Notes under the pieces: model-generated
The model's database searches: none
What the model was told of the DNA's origin: nothing
Seen by the model: the letters and a program-made list of their open reading frames with translations, nothing else
Shown: positions 53,081 to 64,000 of the stretch, one piece after another
How positions within the stretch are numbered: position 1 is the stretch's first letter
Layout: the number at the start of each line of letters is the position of its first letter
Assembly: GCF_016920785.2 (NCBI RefSeq)
Contig: NW_024609857.1
Location: 133,541,094-133,605,093, forward strand
Direction of reading: 5' to 3'
From: Ixodes scapularis
Taxonomy: Eukaryota; Arthropoda; Arachnida; Ixodida; Ixodidae
DNA: 64,000 nt
Program-made: the position numbers and the translations under genes

Positions 53081-54499
53081 ACAGTTTTTATAAATACTTT
53101 AGTTCCATCATTGTACAGCTTCGCTCGTCTTCCATCTTCACCAGAATGAAAAGGATGAAAGCTTTTTTATTAAAAGCAATTTCGAGGCGTTGTTATTCGT
53201 TACAAAGATCATTAACGAATACATCATACACGTTTCTTTATTAAATAAAGTTTTTAATTGGCATAGATACGAACTAACACAGTCATTCCGTGCTATTACA
53301 TAGCGCGTCGTCTGCTTGCAACCTACCCGTTCCGTCAGAGGAGAAAGCCCGCGCGCCCCTCCCCCCTCTCCCGCACTTCAAGTTATGGACATCTCAGTAG
53401 CTCAGCCTTTCCTCCCCCTCCCCCCCCCCCCCCCCCCTTCTTCAAAATATTCTTCGCCACGCCAGTGAATCAGGGCCCTGGATCTTACCCGTGGTCTTAT
53501 TATACTAGCAAATCCCGCTACACTACTGAGCCCAGACTCCTGTTTGAGAAATCGTCCGAGCTTGGGGTGGGTTTGAACCAGTCTCAGTCTCTTTCATGCA
53601 ACGATATTCCTTGCATAAAAGACCTAGGTCCGGGCTTTGACCCTCATTATTGGCGACGTGAGCGATCGAAAGCGTCGCTGTAATCGGCCTTCCACGATTG
53701 GCCGAATGCTGACTAGGACCTCAGCAAAGGACTTCTCATTGACGGAAATAAGTGTGATAAAAGAACTGAAATTTTGACGGTGTTGGCAGTGTTGCTTTCA
53801 GAGCGCAGTGATTTCAAGCTTCCACCATGCTTATTAGAAACACCATCGAACTTGTGGTTCGCTAGGTAATGACGTCACGAAAGGTAACCATAGGAGGGCG
53901 CCACCAGAACATCTCGCCTCCAATACTTGGCCGAGTGGCGGACCGGACCCCGAAATTCCGGCCCGCGCAATTAACTACCACGAGCTACATACAGAGACCA
54001 CCTCACCATCAGAGAGAGCCAGAGGAGAGAGCTTTAGAGAGAGCGGGTCGCTGGCGCCATCTCTTGTGCTATACGCGACTCACACGAACACCGACAGTTT
54101 GACGCGAGCCCGCCGGGGAGTATTCGGCGCTGACGCAGGCTTAGATTTTTTGAGACCCATTAAAAAACCCAACTCTAGCGTAGAAAAAAAAAAAGAAGGG
54201 GGGGGGGGGGGATTGCACGACTGAAGGAATTAAAAGATAAAAGAAGCTTCATTGTTTTTATAAACCCGGGGAGGTGTGCGTGTATTATGCGTGCGTTAAG
54301 GTTATGCTCGGTTGCGAAGAGCTTTGTGTGGTTTCAGATGCGTTCCACGAACGACTCTCTCATCTTCTCACCGGGTTGATCACAATGATCGAGACAAGCC
54401 TCACTGTATTTAGGACGGGAGTGTGTAAGCAGTATGTCTTCATTAGATTTTTTTTTTAATTTTGATGTTTCCGATTGTACGCGTAGGCTTTTAGTTCTT
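53081..54499. other. Intergenic with long homopolymer tracts
   Basis: A C-run of about 17 lies at 53420-53436, followed by CTTCGCCACGCCAGTG, an end resembling the 20261 MITE. A run of 12 A then 14 G is at 54184-54211. Bases 53930-53970 contain TTGGCCGAGTGGCGGACC, like a tRNA A-box, but no B-box. No gene supported. Confidence 0.45.
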
Positions 54500-55471
54500 A
54501 AACTTCGTTTCAGCTTCCGTCCGAGCGCAGCCAAAGCTACGAGTGGCCGCAGCCAGTCACACGCCGGCAAAAGGTCACGGGATCTCGCCTGCACTTTTGT
54601 ATCACTCCGCTGCGCCGCTGGTCGTCCGCGCCGCCCTCGCTCGCCGAGTATTTCGTCTGCTACGGGTGTATCAACGGTATCGTCTGCTAGAGGTTTAAAA
54701 AATGCCCTTTCACGTTCTCAAATTTAATCACAGGGCATATCAGTGCGTAGGCTGGATGCTGTTGTCTGTGTCCGAGCTTTCCACTTGTTCGGCATAGTTT
54801 CGAGATGTAAGGTTGCAAGGTGCCCGACGACCCGGTCGTTGATGTTTCCTTGTATTGTCTGGACATACCAGGGCTCGAGGCGCAGTTTTTTCCACGAGCT
54901 TCTAGGCATTCAATGTGATCGGCAGGTAAAGGGGTGCCCTGATTTCGCCGCGTATTAGTGAATTGTAATGGCCCGGACGACTTTTCTTGTTTACAACGCA
55001 TTCGCGGTACGACGCGGCCGGAGTCTCCTGCCGAATTTGAAAGTAGGCATTCATCACGACCGCTCGCGCCTGACGCCCAAACGTGCCTTGGCGAAAGGAC
55101 GTTCTGAAGCGACTCGGTGAGGAAAGCAGCGAAGCACATGATTTGGCCATTATAGGGAACAAAATCACACAGAAGAACCAAGCCGACAGAGCGCTGCAGC
55201 CGTGTTGCCAGCGGATGTACGCGTTTTCACCGAACCGCCTGCATTTACATATATTAATAAAAACATACACTTCAGATATTTAATTCCTTTCGTTGCAAAT
55301 CATTCTCAGCAGTACACATCTGGAATGTTGTGCAATGTTTACGCACAAAACAGTTATTCTAAAAAAAAATTACTTTTGTGGACTACTTTGTGGTGCGTCG
55401 GAATGCTCTTCTCGCAGTTGCGAACCGTCCCTCAGCCTTCGACTGCGCTCGGACGGAAGCTGAAACGAAGT
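54500..55471. mobile_element. About 970-bp non-autonomous DNA transposon (AACTTCGTTTCAGCTTC ends)
   Basis: Starts AACTTCGTTTCAGCTTCCGT CCGAGCGCAG and ends with the complement (CTGCGCTCGG ACGGAAGCTGAAACGAAG). The same terminal repeat, slightly changed, bounds the 173-bp element at 57193. A 122-codon minus-strand frame (55270-54902) includes RQARAVVMNAYFQIRQE, which looks faintly like the first helices of a transposase HTH. That is only a suggestion. Confidence 0.65.
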
Positions 55472-55518
55472 ATAGTGTTCTTGTTTTTTAAGGAGTCCCT
55501 CGTGGGTAACCGAAGCAG

Positions 55519-55661
55519 AGCTGGGCAGTATAGCGATAGTATTTTCAAGATAATTTCGAGTCTCTGTATTACTCTATCGAGATACATTTGAAAAATATAA
55601 TTGTATCTCAGTAGTGAAATGCATTGAAGATGTATCGCTTGTATCGCGATACTCTGCCAGA
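55519..55661. mobile_element. 143-bp MITE with CTGGGCAGTATMGCGATA ends
   Basis: The left end CTGGGCAGTATAGCGATA pairs imperfectly with the right end TATCGCGATACTCTGCCAG. The interior is rich in ATACAT/ATCGAGATA words that also pair. No coding potential. Confidence 0.6.
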
Positions 55662-55665
55662 CTTC

Positions 55666-57192
55666 GGTATCTCGTTACATTTGTTGTCTTTTTTTTAAAA
55701 CAAACTAAAAAAAAAAAAAAAGATAAAATATCTGTTTCGCGCGAGGTGCCTCGTAATGTATAGTATGAACCCGCGCTATAACACAATCCAAATCAGTCAC
55801 CGACATAAAAAAAAAAAACTGGTTTAGAAAAGGCTGCGGCCAAGAATAACAAAGTCAGCTCCTCTCACAAAGACCTCCACTCTTTCCAATATAGCAGAGA
55901 AAAAGCTGCGAAGGAGTTGAATGAAAAAAAAAAAAAAAACTGTATGCTCCTGTTCAATCTCCCCGCACTATGGGTGACTCGGAAGCTTATCATACGACAG
56001 TTTGAGATGCGCCCTCACGACAAAACAGGGTTCATTTTAAGGCCACGGTCCCACTGAATGTGGCAGTTTGGGTACTTTTTGGCAGGTCATTACTCATCTC
56101 CTTTTAAATACAGTTTTGTGGGATTGATGTCATTCGAAAGGCAATGCAATCCTCTTTCATTTGATATTATGTGTGTGTTGGTTTTTACTGTTCATGCGCA
56201 TTTGTAGCGTTGCGAATATGACGGCGCGGACCCTCACTTGCTCCCCTAGTTCAAGTTTTATGAACGATCCATTAAAGATAACACGGTTCCAATATAGCAG
56301 TTTTGTTAAGATGATGTCGGAGCAGAATGTAACGATACACTTTTTTGGTATTTGCAATACTTTGTTTTTTTTATCCCTCCAAATATTGCCCTAAAATTGA
56401 CATTTTTTAGCACAAATATGTTTTTAATGACAAGCGCTAGGACAATGAAATTAGCTACAGATGTAGTGCTTATAATTGGTAATATGCAGAAAAAAATTTA
56501 ATGTTGTGTAAACTTTTTTTGTTTAGATATTTTATATCAAACGTAGCACTTTTTTGTGCTTCGAGTCATGGTACTTCAAATGCCACTGAGGAAATAATTA
56601 AACTATGATAAAATCTTTTATAACACTTGGAGCTACAATTGTTGCCCAAGAGGTGGACGATGGCTTTTTTTCATTTTCAAAGTCATAACGCTCCTGGAGC
56701 CCTTCAAACTTACCCGTTCTTGACGTATATCTTTTTTGACTTCAAACAGATTTATTGGCACTTAATAACATTTATTGTTTTGAATAGATAAACATTGCGA
56801 TGTATTAAATTTTCACAATGATCTTGCATTGGTTTTTTAATAGGTGTAGAGCTTAGCTAATTTTAAAACAATTAACAACTGTTTGGGTGTTTTGTTGCGC
56901 TACCTGGCGGATGGCAGACAAACTGCTGATTTCTAATGTTCAAAAAATTTCCGAGGGCGGCGTTGGCGTCTGTATCATCATCAATCACCGTGTCTTTTTG
57001 CCTCCACATTTAAAAAAATATATTGGAAGATTTACTATCGATAAATGAATGGTTTAAGTACTGGGTCAGGTTAATAAATCTAAGACAAATAATTACACAA
57101 GCGTAGCGTGATATAATGTGTTCATTATTCGATATGATTGAAATCAATAAGCAATAAAGACGAAGAGGAAAAGAATACACCCGAGTTCATGC
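55666..57192. other. 1.5 kb AT-rich, no gene recognised
   Basis: Several A- and T-runs (55.69, 55.81, 55.93 kb). A 77-codon plus-strand frame (56161-56394) has a hydrophobic start but no homology I can name. Nothing else is supported. Confidence 0.5.
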
Positions 57193-57365
57193 CTATACTT
57201 CGTTTCAGCTTCGGTCCAGACGCAGCCAAAGCTACAAGCGCGAGCTCCGGGCTTTCAGCATCCCTGCCAAGCACGCGCGCTCGTGCAGTGCAACCACTGT
57301 TCTGGACCACATGCTCGCGCTTGTAGCATCGGCTGCGTCTGGACCGAAGCTGAAACGAAGTATAG
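57193..57365. mobile_element. 173-bp MITE sharing ends with the 54500 element
   Basis: CTATACTTCGTTTCAGCTTC at the left and its exact complement at the right; the arms extend about 50 bp through GGTCCAGACGCAGCC and GCTACAAGCGCGAGC. The short internal deletion-like form suggests it is mobilised by the same source as 54500-55471. Confidence 0.88.
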
Positions 57366-57386
57366 AGTCACTAAATGAGCTTAAAT

Positions 57387-58079
57387 TATCGGCACTCCGT
57401 TCCCCAGAATTGTTTTGGCCTCCGCCATTTTGGGTCTTGTTCAGAGCAAACGCAACTGCCGATCGTCATGATCCAAAAGAGCGACTTCATTAGATGCGGT
57501 GCTAGGAAGCTGATGCAATATTGCAATGCTCTGTCGCGGGTTGTTTAAACATTAGTGAGGGACGGAAAAGCGTTTCCTGTGATTTTAGATAAAGCTTCAG
57601 ATAACTGGCAACCATGATTTTAAGCCACAATATGTCCAAGTCTTTACTCTGAACCGTAGCTAGTTTACTGGCACAAGCGGGAACAATGAGGAAGAGGCAG
57701 GTGTCAAAAGGTAGTGGCTTCTGGAATCCACGGGGCTTACGTCATGGCCCCTCCAGGTATTACAAGCCTCTTGAACAAGAGCATGAATAGTGTCATTAAA
57801 TAAGCTACGCTTCAGAGTAGCAAGACTTGGCCATATTGTGGCTTAAAATCATGGTTGCCAGTTATTTGAAGCTTTATCTGAAATCACAAGAAACGCTTTT
57901 CCGTCCTCCACTTATACAGGTTGCGACAAAGGAAAGCAACATTACATGAGCTTCCTAACACCGAATCGTATGCTGAGGATGTCGCACTTTTGAATCATGA
58001 CGATCGGCAGTTGCGCCTGCTCTGCACAAGCACAAAAATGGCGGCGTTCACAGCACTGTCGGGGAAGAGAGTGCCGATA
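57387..58079. mobile_element. 693-bp foldback with about 275-bp arms
   Basis: Arms 57387-57660 and 57803-58079 are imperfect reverse complements. Blocks TATCGGCACTC, GCAACTGCCGATCGTCATGA, GGACGGAAAAGCGTTTC, AGATAAAGCTTCA and AACCATGATTTTAAGCCACA occur in order in one and mirrored in the other. The 142-bp spacer has no coding sequence. Confidence 0.88.
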
Positions 58080-58610
58080 CTCTACGCGCAGCTCATTTAT
58101 TGGCTCTAGTTCCCGCGAAACTCCTTTTCCCTGACTGAAACTGAAAGTAAATATGAATAATACACCATTCTTATAGCTTATTTAGTTATAACCAACTACA
58201 CATAATAAAAGGAGGAAGCGGCCGGGTAGGAGAAACGCGGGTTTTATGTGCGACCGTTCTAACCGTCTCAAAAGAGAGAACGCGCGAGCTTTCGCTGGTT
58301 TAAAAAGGGCATCCAAAGAAAAGAGGCGGCACGCTGTGTTCTTAGTTATTATGCATCTAATTGCAAATTGTTGTGTGTATGTTTATACAGCCGGAAGTTA
58401 GTCTGCCTTAGTGGGCGTCTGGTGTCTCAGCTGTAGATGAGCAATTTAGCCAGTGCGGTACAACCGCAAACCTGGGGTTTTTAACGTGCACCACGCTGTA
58501 CGGATACACGACCGCACGCCGGTACGATGCTTTTCCAGATCGAAACGGGCAGGGCAAGGTGAGTTCTGCAGCGCGAGCTTTCGCTCCAAGTGCTCCGAGC
58601 TGGTGTGCAC

Positions 58611-58645
58611 TAGACCATGCACTCGGCCACCGAGTGCATGGTCTA
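58611..58645. repeat. 35-bp hairpin
   Basis: TAGACCATGCACTCGG, three bases, then the exact complement. A perfect 16-bp stem. Confidence 0.9.
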
Positions 58646-58667
58646 ACCCCCCGCCCTTGTGCGTCTA

Positions 58668-58751
58668 TTGGTATTCATGTTACAAGGCGCAAAAACACGG
58701 ACACAAGAGAGAAAGAGACATTGTTTTTGCGCCTGGTAACATGAATACCAA
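58668..58751. mobile_element. 84-bp hairpin MITE
   Basis: TTGGTATTCATGTTACAAGG pairs with CCTGGTAACATGAATACCAA (one mismatch). Arms are about 31 bp, extending through GCGCAAAAAC. The loop is GAGAGAAAGAGA-rich. Confidence 0.85.
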
Positions 58752-59489
58752 CGTTTACCAACTAGCCCAACTACAAGTTCTTCTTGTGCGTCTAATTTAT
58801 ATACAGGTATAATAATTTGAAGATCGACGATGGACGTCGATCGTCTCGAGATAATGTAACGTAATAACATTATAGAAATAATAAATTTGTTGCAGGACTG
58901 AACGACTCAATTTTTCAATTCTTGGATTGTAATATGGCGGTAGCCTATTGTACTTACTGTTGATGAAGAGCAATATGAGGTGAGGAGGTAATTATCAAAT
59001 GATGAGGCTCTATAAGGACGACGACATTAGTGGGTGTCGAACCACAACGTACAGTGCCAGACTTGTTTCAAGTATCGTGTACCCAAAGACTTTCTTCACC
59101 CGCAACAGAATATGGTAGAATCAATCAGGATGCTGTTTTACAACTGTACGTGGAACAGGAAAACTGCGCTATGCAAAGTGCGGCTTATTCGTTAATATGA
59201 GGGACGGATTTCTAGCAGCATTCCCTGATTGACTAAATGGCCTCGTTGACGTAAAGTGTCACCGTTTCAAAAGATTCTTGAAGTATACTTAAACCGCAAA
59301 GGAGTATGAGGCGAGAAATAAGAAAAAGGAGCCTGATGTGAAAGGTCCAAATCACCACCATAGCTCCTACTATCAAATACAAGGGCAGTTACACAATACA
59401 CAAAGAGAGTTTCTTTATTTAGTTATATTTACACTCAAGGTAATTGATATCCAACGTATTCAGAGGGATGACACCTGGTCAACCCACAA
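58752..59489. other. Intergenic, nothing recognised
   Basis: AT-rich DNA with no motif on either strand. The left boundary of the integrase remnant is uncertain, so its last 50-100 bp may be element 3' sequence. Confidence 0.45.
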
Positions 59490-60080
59490 AGAGCCTTTTC
59501 TACTCAAGTTTTACACGGAAGGCCCGACTTCCGCTGAAATTCCTCACGTAGACGAGTTGTCCGACCGAATTAACTGCCGTTACTCCCAATCTGGGAATCT
59601 CTCAATCTTCGTTCGTAGGCCATAGTATCATGAGATCGAGGGGTGTGGCTCTTCGTCCGCCGAATATTTCTTCGGCGGGTGTTTTTGCCGTGTAATATGA
59701 GACCGTCGCGTACTCCTGGAACAAGAACCTGGCGATTTTTCACTGAACTGCTTCTTCCGTAAGCATCAAAACGTTTTTTTTTTCGTTTCGCAAACCATCT
59801 GTTCTGCTGGCCCGTTAGTTTCAGGATGTATGGTGCACTAATGTGATGCCTGATGCCGTTTTTTTTTTGTTTTTTTTTTCTTCAAAAACTTGTTTATTTT
59901 ATTCGAAGCAAGATTTGGCGCGTTATCCGAGAAAAGTATTTTTGGTAGGGCAAAAGTAGGTAAAAGAGACCGTAGAACGTCAATGACGTGTTTGGACGTC
60001 GTGGCAGGCATCGTGTAAACTTCCAGCCACTTAGAGTACGCATCGACCATGACTCCGCAGATGCGGATACGTTTCGCCAC
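59490..60080 (-). pseudogene. Ty3/Gypsy integrase remnant (core and C-terminal part)
   Basis: On the minus strand, VDAYSKWLEVYTMPATTSKH and PKILFSDNAPNLASN are the core region between the first and second catalytic Asp (DAYSKW, SDNAP). After a homopolymer-disrupted gap come ARFLFQEYATVSYYTAKTPA and EEIFGGRRATPLDL, then GQLVYVRNFSGSRA, the C-terminal domain. Stops and frameshifts separate the pieces. This is a different Gypsy lineage from the element at 4-11 kb. Confidence 0.82.
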
Positions 60081-60962
60081 CCACCGACTGAATAGTGGAT
60101 CGTTTTCAGTTACTGCTCATGATGGCGTTGGACTGAAGGAAGACTTCGAGGCTTTCCAGTAAGTTTCTGAAAACTATAATGTAACAACCTTAACAACATC
60201 TTCCGGACCCCGTGAAACACAATATTTCGTGACCTTATTTTAGTCGTCATTAAAATGGTCAGGTAAGTACCGTAAATCGCGAAGCAGTTTACTTGACGTC
60301 CGCTCCAACTGGTGTCTTGGAAGATTGAGTCTACTGAGCGTGCATTCCTGCAGAAGAAATTTTCATTGATAGAATATTGACACGTCAATCAACATTTGAT
60401 TCCTTCTTGGTAGGATTTATTGCGAAAGCCCGTTACAACCGCCGAACCGCATCTCCCTATATCAGAGAACAATTTATACCCAGCCTGACATTCTCGCATA
60501 CATCCGATTGCTGGGCCACGCTACTTGAGCTAGCTAAGCACAGCTGGCAGCGGCGCGAGCAAGGCCACGAGGGGAACGTGATGGTGCTCGAGCCATCCCA
60601 CTGTGAACCAATGTTTCGGCCACACCACGGGTGCGTGTCGCCATCTATTGGTTGAACTAACGCCTTGTTCAAGATGGCTGCCGTGGGACCGCAGCCTTAA
60701 GCATGGCACGCAGACTTTACCGCTCTTTATCTGTGTGGTTCAACGGGGTGACATGCTTTCTTTAGCGGAAATAATGAGAAATAAAGAGTTCAAGTTAAGG
60801 GGAACAGGATATCTCAGTATGTGTATTTTGGGCCTTAAAACACATGTATTTCGGAAGTAATTGCGAGGGAAGGCTGTTTGTCGAGCCCGCTAATCGATAT
60901 ATCGGTTTCTGTGCTAAATCGTGACGTCATGCGCCCACTGCGCTATCTGTTGGCGCATTAAT
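60081..60962. other. Intergenic, no gene recognised
   Basis: Short frames only. The part nearest 60081 may continue the integrase remnant upstream but is not readable. TAATCGATATATCGGT (60891-60906) is a small dyad. Confidence 0.45.
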
Positions 60963-61113
60963 GGGTTGTGCGAATAGTGGTTCGAATCGAATAGCGCTGC
61001 ATCATTCATTGCCTTGACAGTGCAAGGGAAAGCCAAGACGGCCGTTTTTTTCAACAGTGCAGAAGCTATGGATGATGCTGCACTATTCGATTCGAACCAC
61101 TATTCGCAACCCC
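60963..61113. mobile_element. 151-bp MITE with GGGTTGYGCGAATAGTGGTTCGAATCG-type ends
   Basis: The left end GGGTTGTGCGAATAGTGG and the right end CCACTATTCGCAACCC are inverted, with pairing continued through TTCGAATCGAATAG and GCATCAT. Arms about 45 bp. The end motif matches that of the hAT-like insertion at 15547. Confidence 0.85.
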
Positions 61114-62551
61114 TCGCTATATGATATGTCCCGTGACGTCATGGGGTCACGTGGGCGGCTATGATTCATCATTCGGGAGTCAGCTGCGCACGCCGACGGT
61201 CGCCAGCTTGTGCAGGCTCCTGTGAGTGATACTTGGTTCCGCTGCTTGCCTTGTCTTTCACCTCCTCCTCGTTACACCGCGCAAAGGCATTGGGCTGTAA
61301 ATCTCCCAGTCGATTATCACTAGGCAAATTGTTAAGTCTCGTTTGCCTTAAACGATCACGTCAAATTATAAGTGCGTATAAATTATAATCAATTATGACT
61401 AAGAATGCCCTCCCTTTGGATATGCATCGCATGCTAAGAGCTGTATACGTATTATGTTGCCTTGGCCCGCGTGTAGCGAGTTTTCGCCGCTATCAAGCGG
61501 AACGATATTTGCCTGAAATTCAGCGGCAGCTCCAGAACACATTATCTGCTAGACTGGACAAGAGCTGACTTGCAAATAAACATATAGTGATAAAAAGAAA
61601 AAAAAAAACACTTCAAGCCACCACGAATAAAACAAACACAAGCAGAAACGAAACGAGAACACCTAAACTCCTCGTAGATTGCGATTCACCGTTTCTAAAT
61701 TAACTCTATCTTTTTTGTGAGTAGAAAAAGTGAAGTTTGACTAACGCAGCCATCTTTGCCCTTTTCGTTAATTTTACCAGCAGGTCCCTTTTAGTTTGAT
61801 TACTACCCATCTCAACGGTCTGCAGGTTTTCAAAGATGGAATAACGATGACAATCTGCGTCACAGCTGTGTTAAAGACTTCGTTGTTCTCTCCGGTTTTT
61901 TTTTGTTTGTTTTTTGTTCCTACGTTTTAGGGTTACAATGGATGGCAATCTCCATAGCACTAAGGTAAGTACCCGCCATAGTTTGGCCGCGAGACAAATC
62001 ATGGTATACAGCTCTTTTATTGACATACCGTTCAGTTTTGGGCAAATGTGCTCTTTGACAGAAGTCAAGAAGATTTCGCACACCACCCTTTTTTGCAGTT
62101 TATGTATTGACTACCAAGTCACCACGCTCGATCTAAATTGGACAGTAAAAATCGACGCCTGCATATTTCAAACTAAACTTGTCGTCAAAGGAGTATTTTG
62201 CAGGTCGGTTTTTTTCTTCTAAAATTATAACGCGTAGCTCCCTTTTTATACAAAAATGGTGCCAAAAAACGTTTAGGGGTCAACGGCGGGCGGCGACGCA
62301 GACCACCAAGTCGAGTGACGGGGCGTGGTTGGCGCTCGTATTCATAGATGGCGCTACCTCCTTGTTTCATATGCATTTAAAGAAATATCAAAAGTGCTGG
62401 CTTAAAAATAAATGCGAACAATGCTAGCAAAACTTGAACTACAAAAATAAAAGAAAACGCTGTTGCATCACGACGGCCCCGACGGCGCTCTTGCTGCTTA
62501 CAGATTTCGCTTGCGTGTCGTCTGCTTTCTTTTGCTAGTCGGTTACGTATA
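61114..62551. other. 1.4 kb without a recognised gene
   Basis: A GTGACGTCATGGGGTCACGTG stretch lies at about 61132. The remainder is AT-rich with T- and A-runs. Open frames at 61.9-62.4 kb show no domain. Confidence 0.45.
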
Positions 62552-62757
62552 CTGTAAAACCCTTTATTTTCGCGGCCCCTATTTTTCGCGAATCGGTCCC
62601 AGATGACATAATCGCGACCACTAAATTTAGCGAATTCCAGACGCCTGCATTGAAAATCTTAAGGAGCGAAATTTTCGCGCGCCCTTAAATTTCGCGAATT
62701 CTTCAATTCGTGAAATTCGCGAAAATTGAGGGCTCGCGAACATTAAGGGTTTTACAG
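62552..62757. mobile_element. 206-bp mariner-type MITE, TA target duplication
   Basis: CTGTAAAACCCTTTATTTTC at the left and the mirrored GGGTTTTACAG at the right, flanked by TA on both sides. The interior repeats TTCGCGAA-type dyads. TA duplication and these ends fit Tc1/mariner mobilisation. Confidence 0.8.
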
Positions 62758-64000
62758 TATGCGCGTTTAATGGCCGCAGGCATTTTTTTATGATTTCGGG
62801 CGAGAACAAGGGGCGCGGCCATTACACGAAGAAAAATCAAAAAAGTTTTTTTTGCAAATCATTGTTTTTTTACAACAAGTTTCACTACTTGTTTTAATTA
62901 AACGGAAGTACTCACGCGCATTGGTAGAACAAAAAAACATTGATGGGTATTGCATAGGCAGGCGTGCAAAGTCCTTTTCACTCGTCCGTAGTACATAGAT
63001 CACTCATCTTCGGAACTTGTCTCGGCGTCCGGCGTCTCGGCGTCGTCGACACCGAACTTTCCCCCGGCTGCACTTTTACCGTTGTCTTGAGCAAAAGCAG
63101 TAACTTTGAGTTTAAGGCCGGCCGTGTAACTCGTGTACTTCCCCATCCAGAAGCCTTAAAGGGTAACTGAAAAAAAAAAAAAAGTTTTTTTTAAGTAGCT
63201 TAATTGGGACAAGCATGTCAAAAAACAATTTTTCCGCGAGAAAAAACATTTTTTACAGCAATATTTATTGCGTGAGACTCATTTTAGTTTGCGGCTATTT
63301 CGTCTGTTTTAAATCGCGCGCCACGAAGTTGTGATTATGTGACGTCAATCCCAAAAGGTTCTCATTGGCTAAGAGTTTGATTGACAGCTTAGATCCGGTT
63401 GTTAAACCTTTGTTATATGTTGCAATTTCCTTTTGAGCGGGATATTTTTACGTTTAAAGAATAACCCATGTGATGAGAGTTATTATTCTTTACAAAAGGT
63501 TTACAAGACGGGCACTTCCGTTTGGATTCATACAAACAAAAGCTTCGCCTAGAGCACTATATAGCTCCTTCGGAGCAGAGTAGCGCAATCTAGAACGCCG
63601 CCTCTCGGCGACTAGCGGCGAACGCCTGGAGGTTCCAACTGCGGTCAGAAATGCATGGAGAACGTGAGAAAATCGTTGTTTCTTCAGTATTGTGGGAATA
63701 TACGGAATGGCAATCGTTTGTGACATAATAATGGAACATTTTAGAATAATTTGCGCTAAGTTTTGTGACCCGCAAGAACCTGACTTTTTTTTAAAAATTG
63801 CTTGAGCGGCATCATGCAGCAGACGACACGGCGACGTCACACCATTCACGTGACCCGCTCCGGCCAACCCGAAAAGCCCATCTCCGCTGCGAGCAAAAAT
63901 CGTCTGCTTCAAACGCCATTGCCTCGGAAATTGCCTTCTCAAAATTTGCACACGCATCCGATATTATTAAAACTTTGATAAAGTGTTTAGTGCTTTACTA
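62758..64000. other. Right end of window, no gene recognised
   Basis: A 155-codon minus-strand frame (63957-63490) has no known domain. TTAAAGGGTAACTGAAAAAA (63157 onward) with following T-runs looks like a MITE end, but the partner end is not visible. Confidence 0.4.

Noticed and set aside
53925..53970. tRNA gene or tRNA-derived SINE
   Set aside because: TTGGCCGAGTGG resembles an A-box, but there is no B-box (GGTTCGAATCC) and no cloverleaf.
63490..63957. 155-codon minus-strand frame at the right edge
   Set aside because: Low-complexity composition, no motif, and overlaps likely repeat sequence.

Overview
This window looks like a repeat-rich stretch of an arthropod genome, most likely a hard tick. 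That assignment is inference. It rests on the mix of element families (Ty3/Gypsy, Penelope with GIY-YIG, CR1-like LINEs, PIF/Harbinger, many foldback MITEs), the AT-rich intergenic DNA with short introns, and a degenerate MGRPR-type repeat ORF of a kind I associate with ticks. Eukaryotic origin is shown directly by spliced reading frames with GT-AG introns and AATAAA signals. I find no convincing intact host protein-coding gene. Almost everything recognisable is a transposable element or its debris.

Layout. 1-0.45 kb: 3' end of a Gypsy pol and a possible LTR. 1.1-3.1 kb: a foldback repeat, then a 5'-truncated LINE with a TCCA-repeat tail. 3.7 kb: a 5S rRNA-like sequence. 4.07-10.92 kb: a complete Ty3/Gypsy element on the minus strand, with 327/325-bp LTRs, a 5-bp target duplication CACAT, a serine-tRNA-type primer site, gag and pol. 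Pol carries one nonsense codon inside the integrase core and a snap-back inverted duplication at the gag/pol junction. 13.1-18.4 kb: a palindromic minisatellite, a foldback element, and an array of roughly 475-bp units, each resembling a 3' terminal exon on the minus strand. The array is interrupted by a 1.28-kb hAT-like insertion with an 8-bp target duplication. 20-28 kb: MITEs, a candidate duplicated secreted-peptide locus with a TATA box, and a 1.2-kb foldback.

27.6-38.3 kb is a LINE cluster. The central copy (36786-32406, minus) is close to full length and is the most interesting object in the window. Its ORF1 has tandem 297/282-bp 5' monomers that are read in frame and carry hydrophobic leaders, then a perfect 2A-type motif (DVESNPGP), a coiled coil and an RNA-binding region. 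ORF1 ends in a single UGA, after which the endonuclease/RT ORF2 continues in the same frame with no AUG before its first conserved endonuclease motifs. This suggests two recoding steps: 2A ribosome skipping and stop-codon readthrough (or another non-AUG mechanism).

39.5-40.1 kb: GIY-YIG end of a Penelope-like element. 42.6-46.8 kb: a complete two-gene PIF/Harbinger transposon. A MADF-domain protein gene (plus) and a three-exon DDE transposase gene (minus) converge between terminal inverted repeats with GTCCGMGGAC subterminal palindromes. Both genes are damaged, and the presumed catalytic Glu of the transposase reads Gly. 46.8-64 kb: foldback/MITE elements, a 590-bp tandem duplication upstream of a THAP-domain remnant, a decayed MGRPR-type ORF, and a Gypsy integrase fragment.

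The genes do not form a host pathway. They work, or once worked, as self-contained mobile units, and several are nested in one another.
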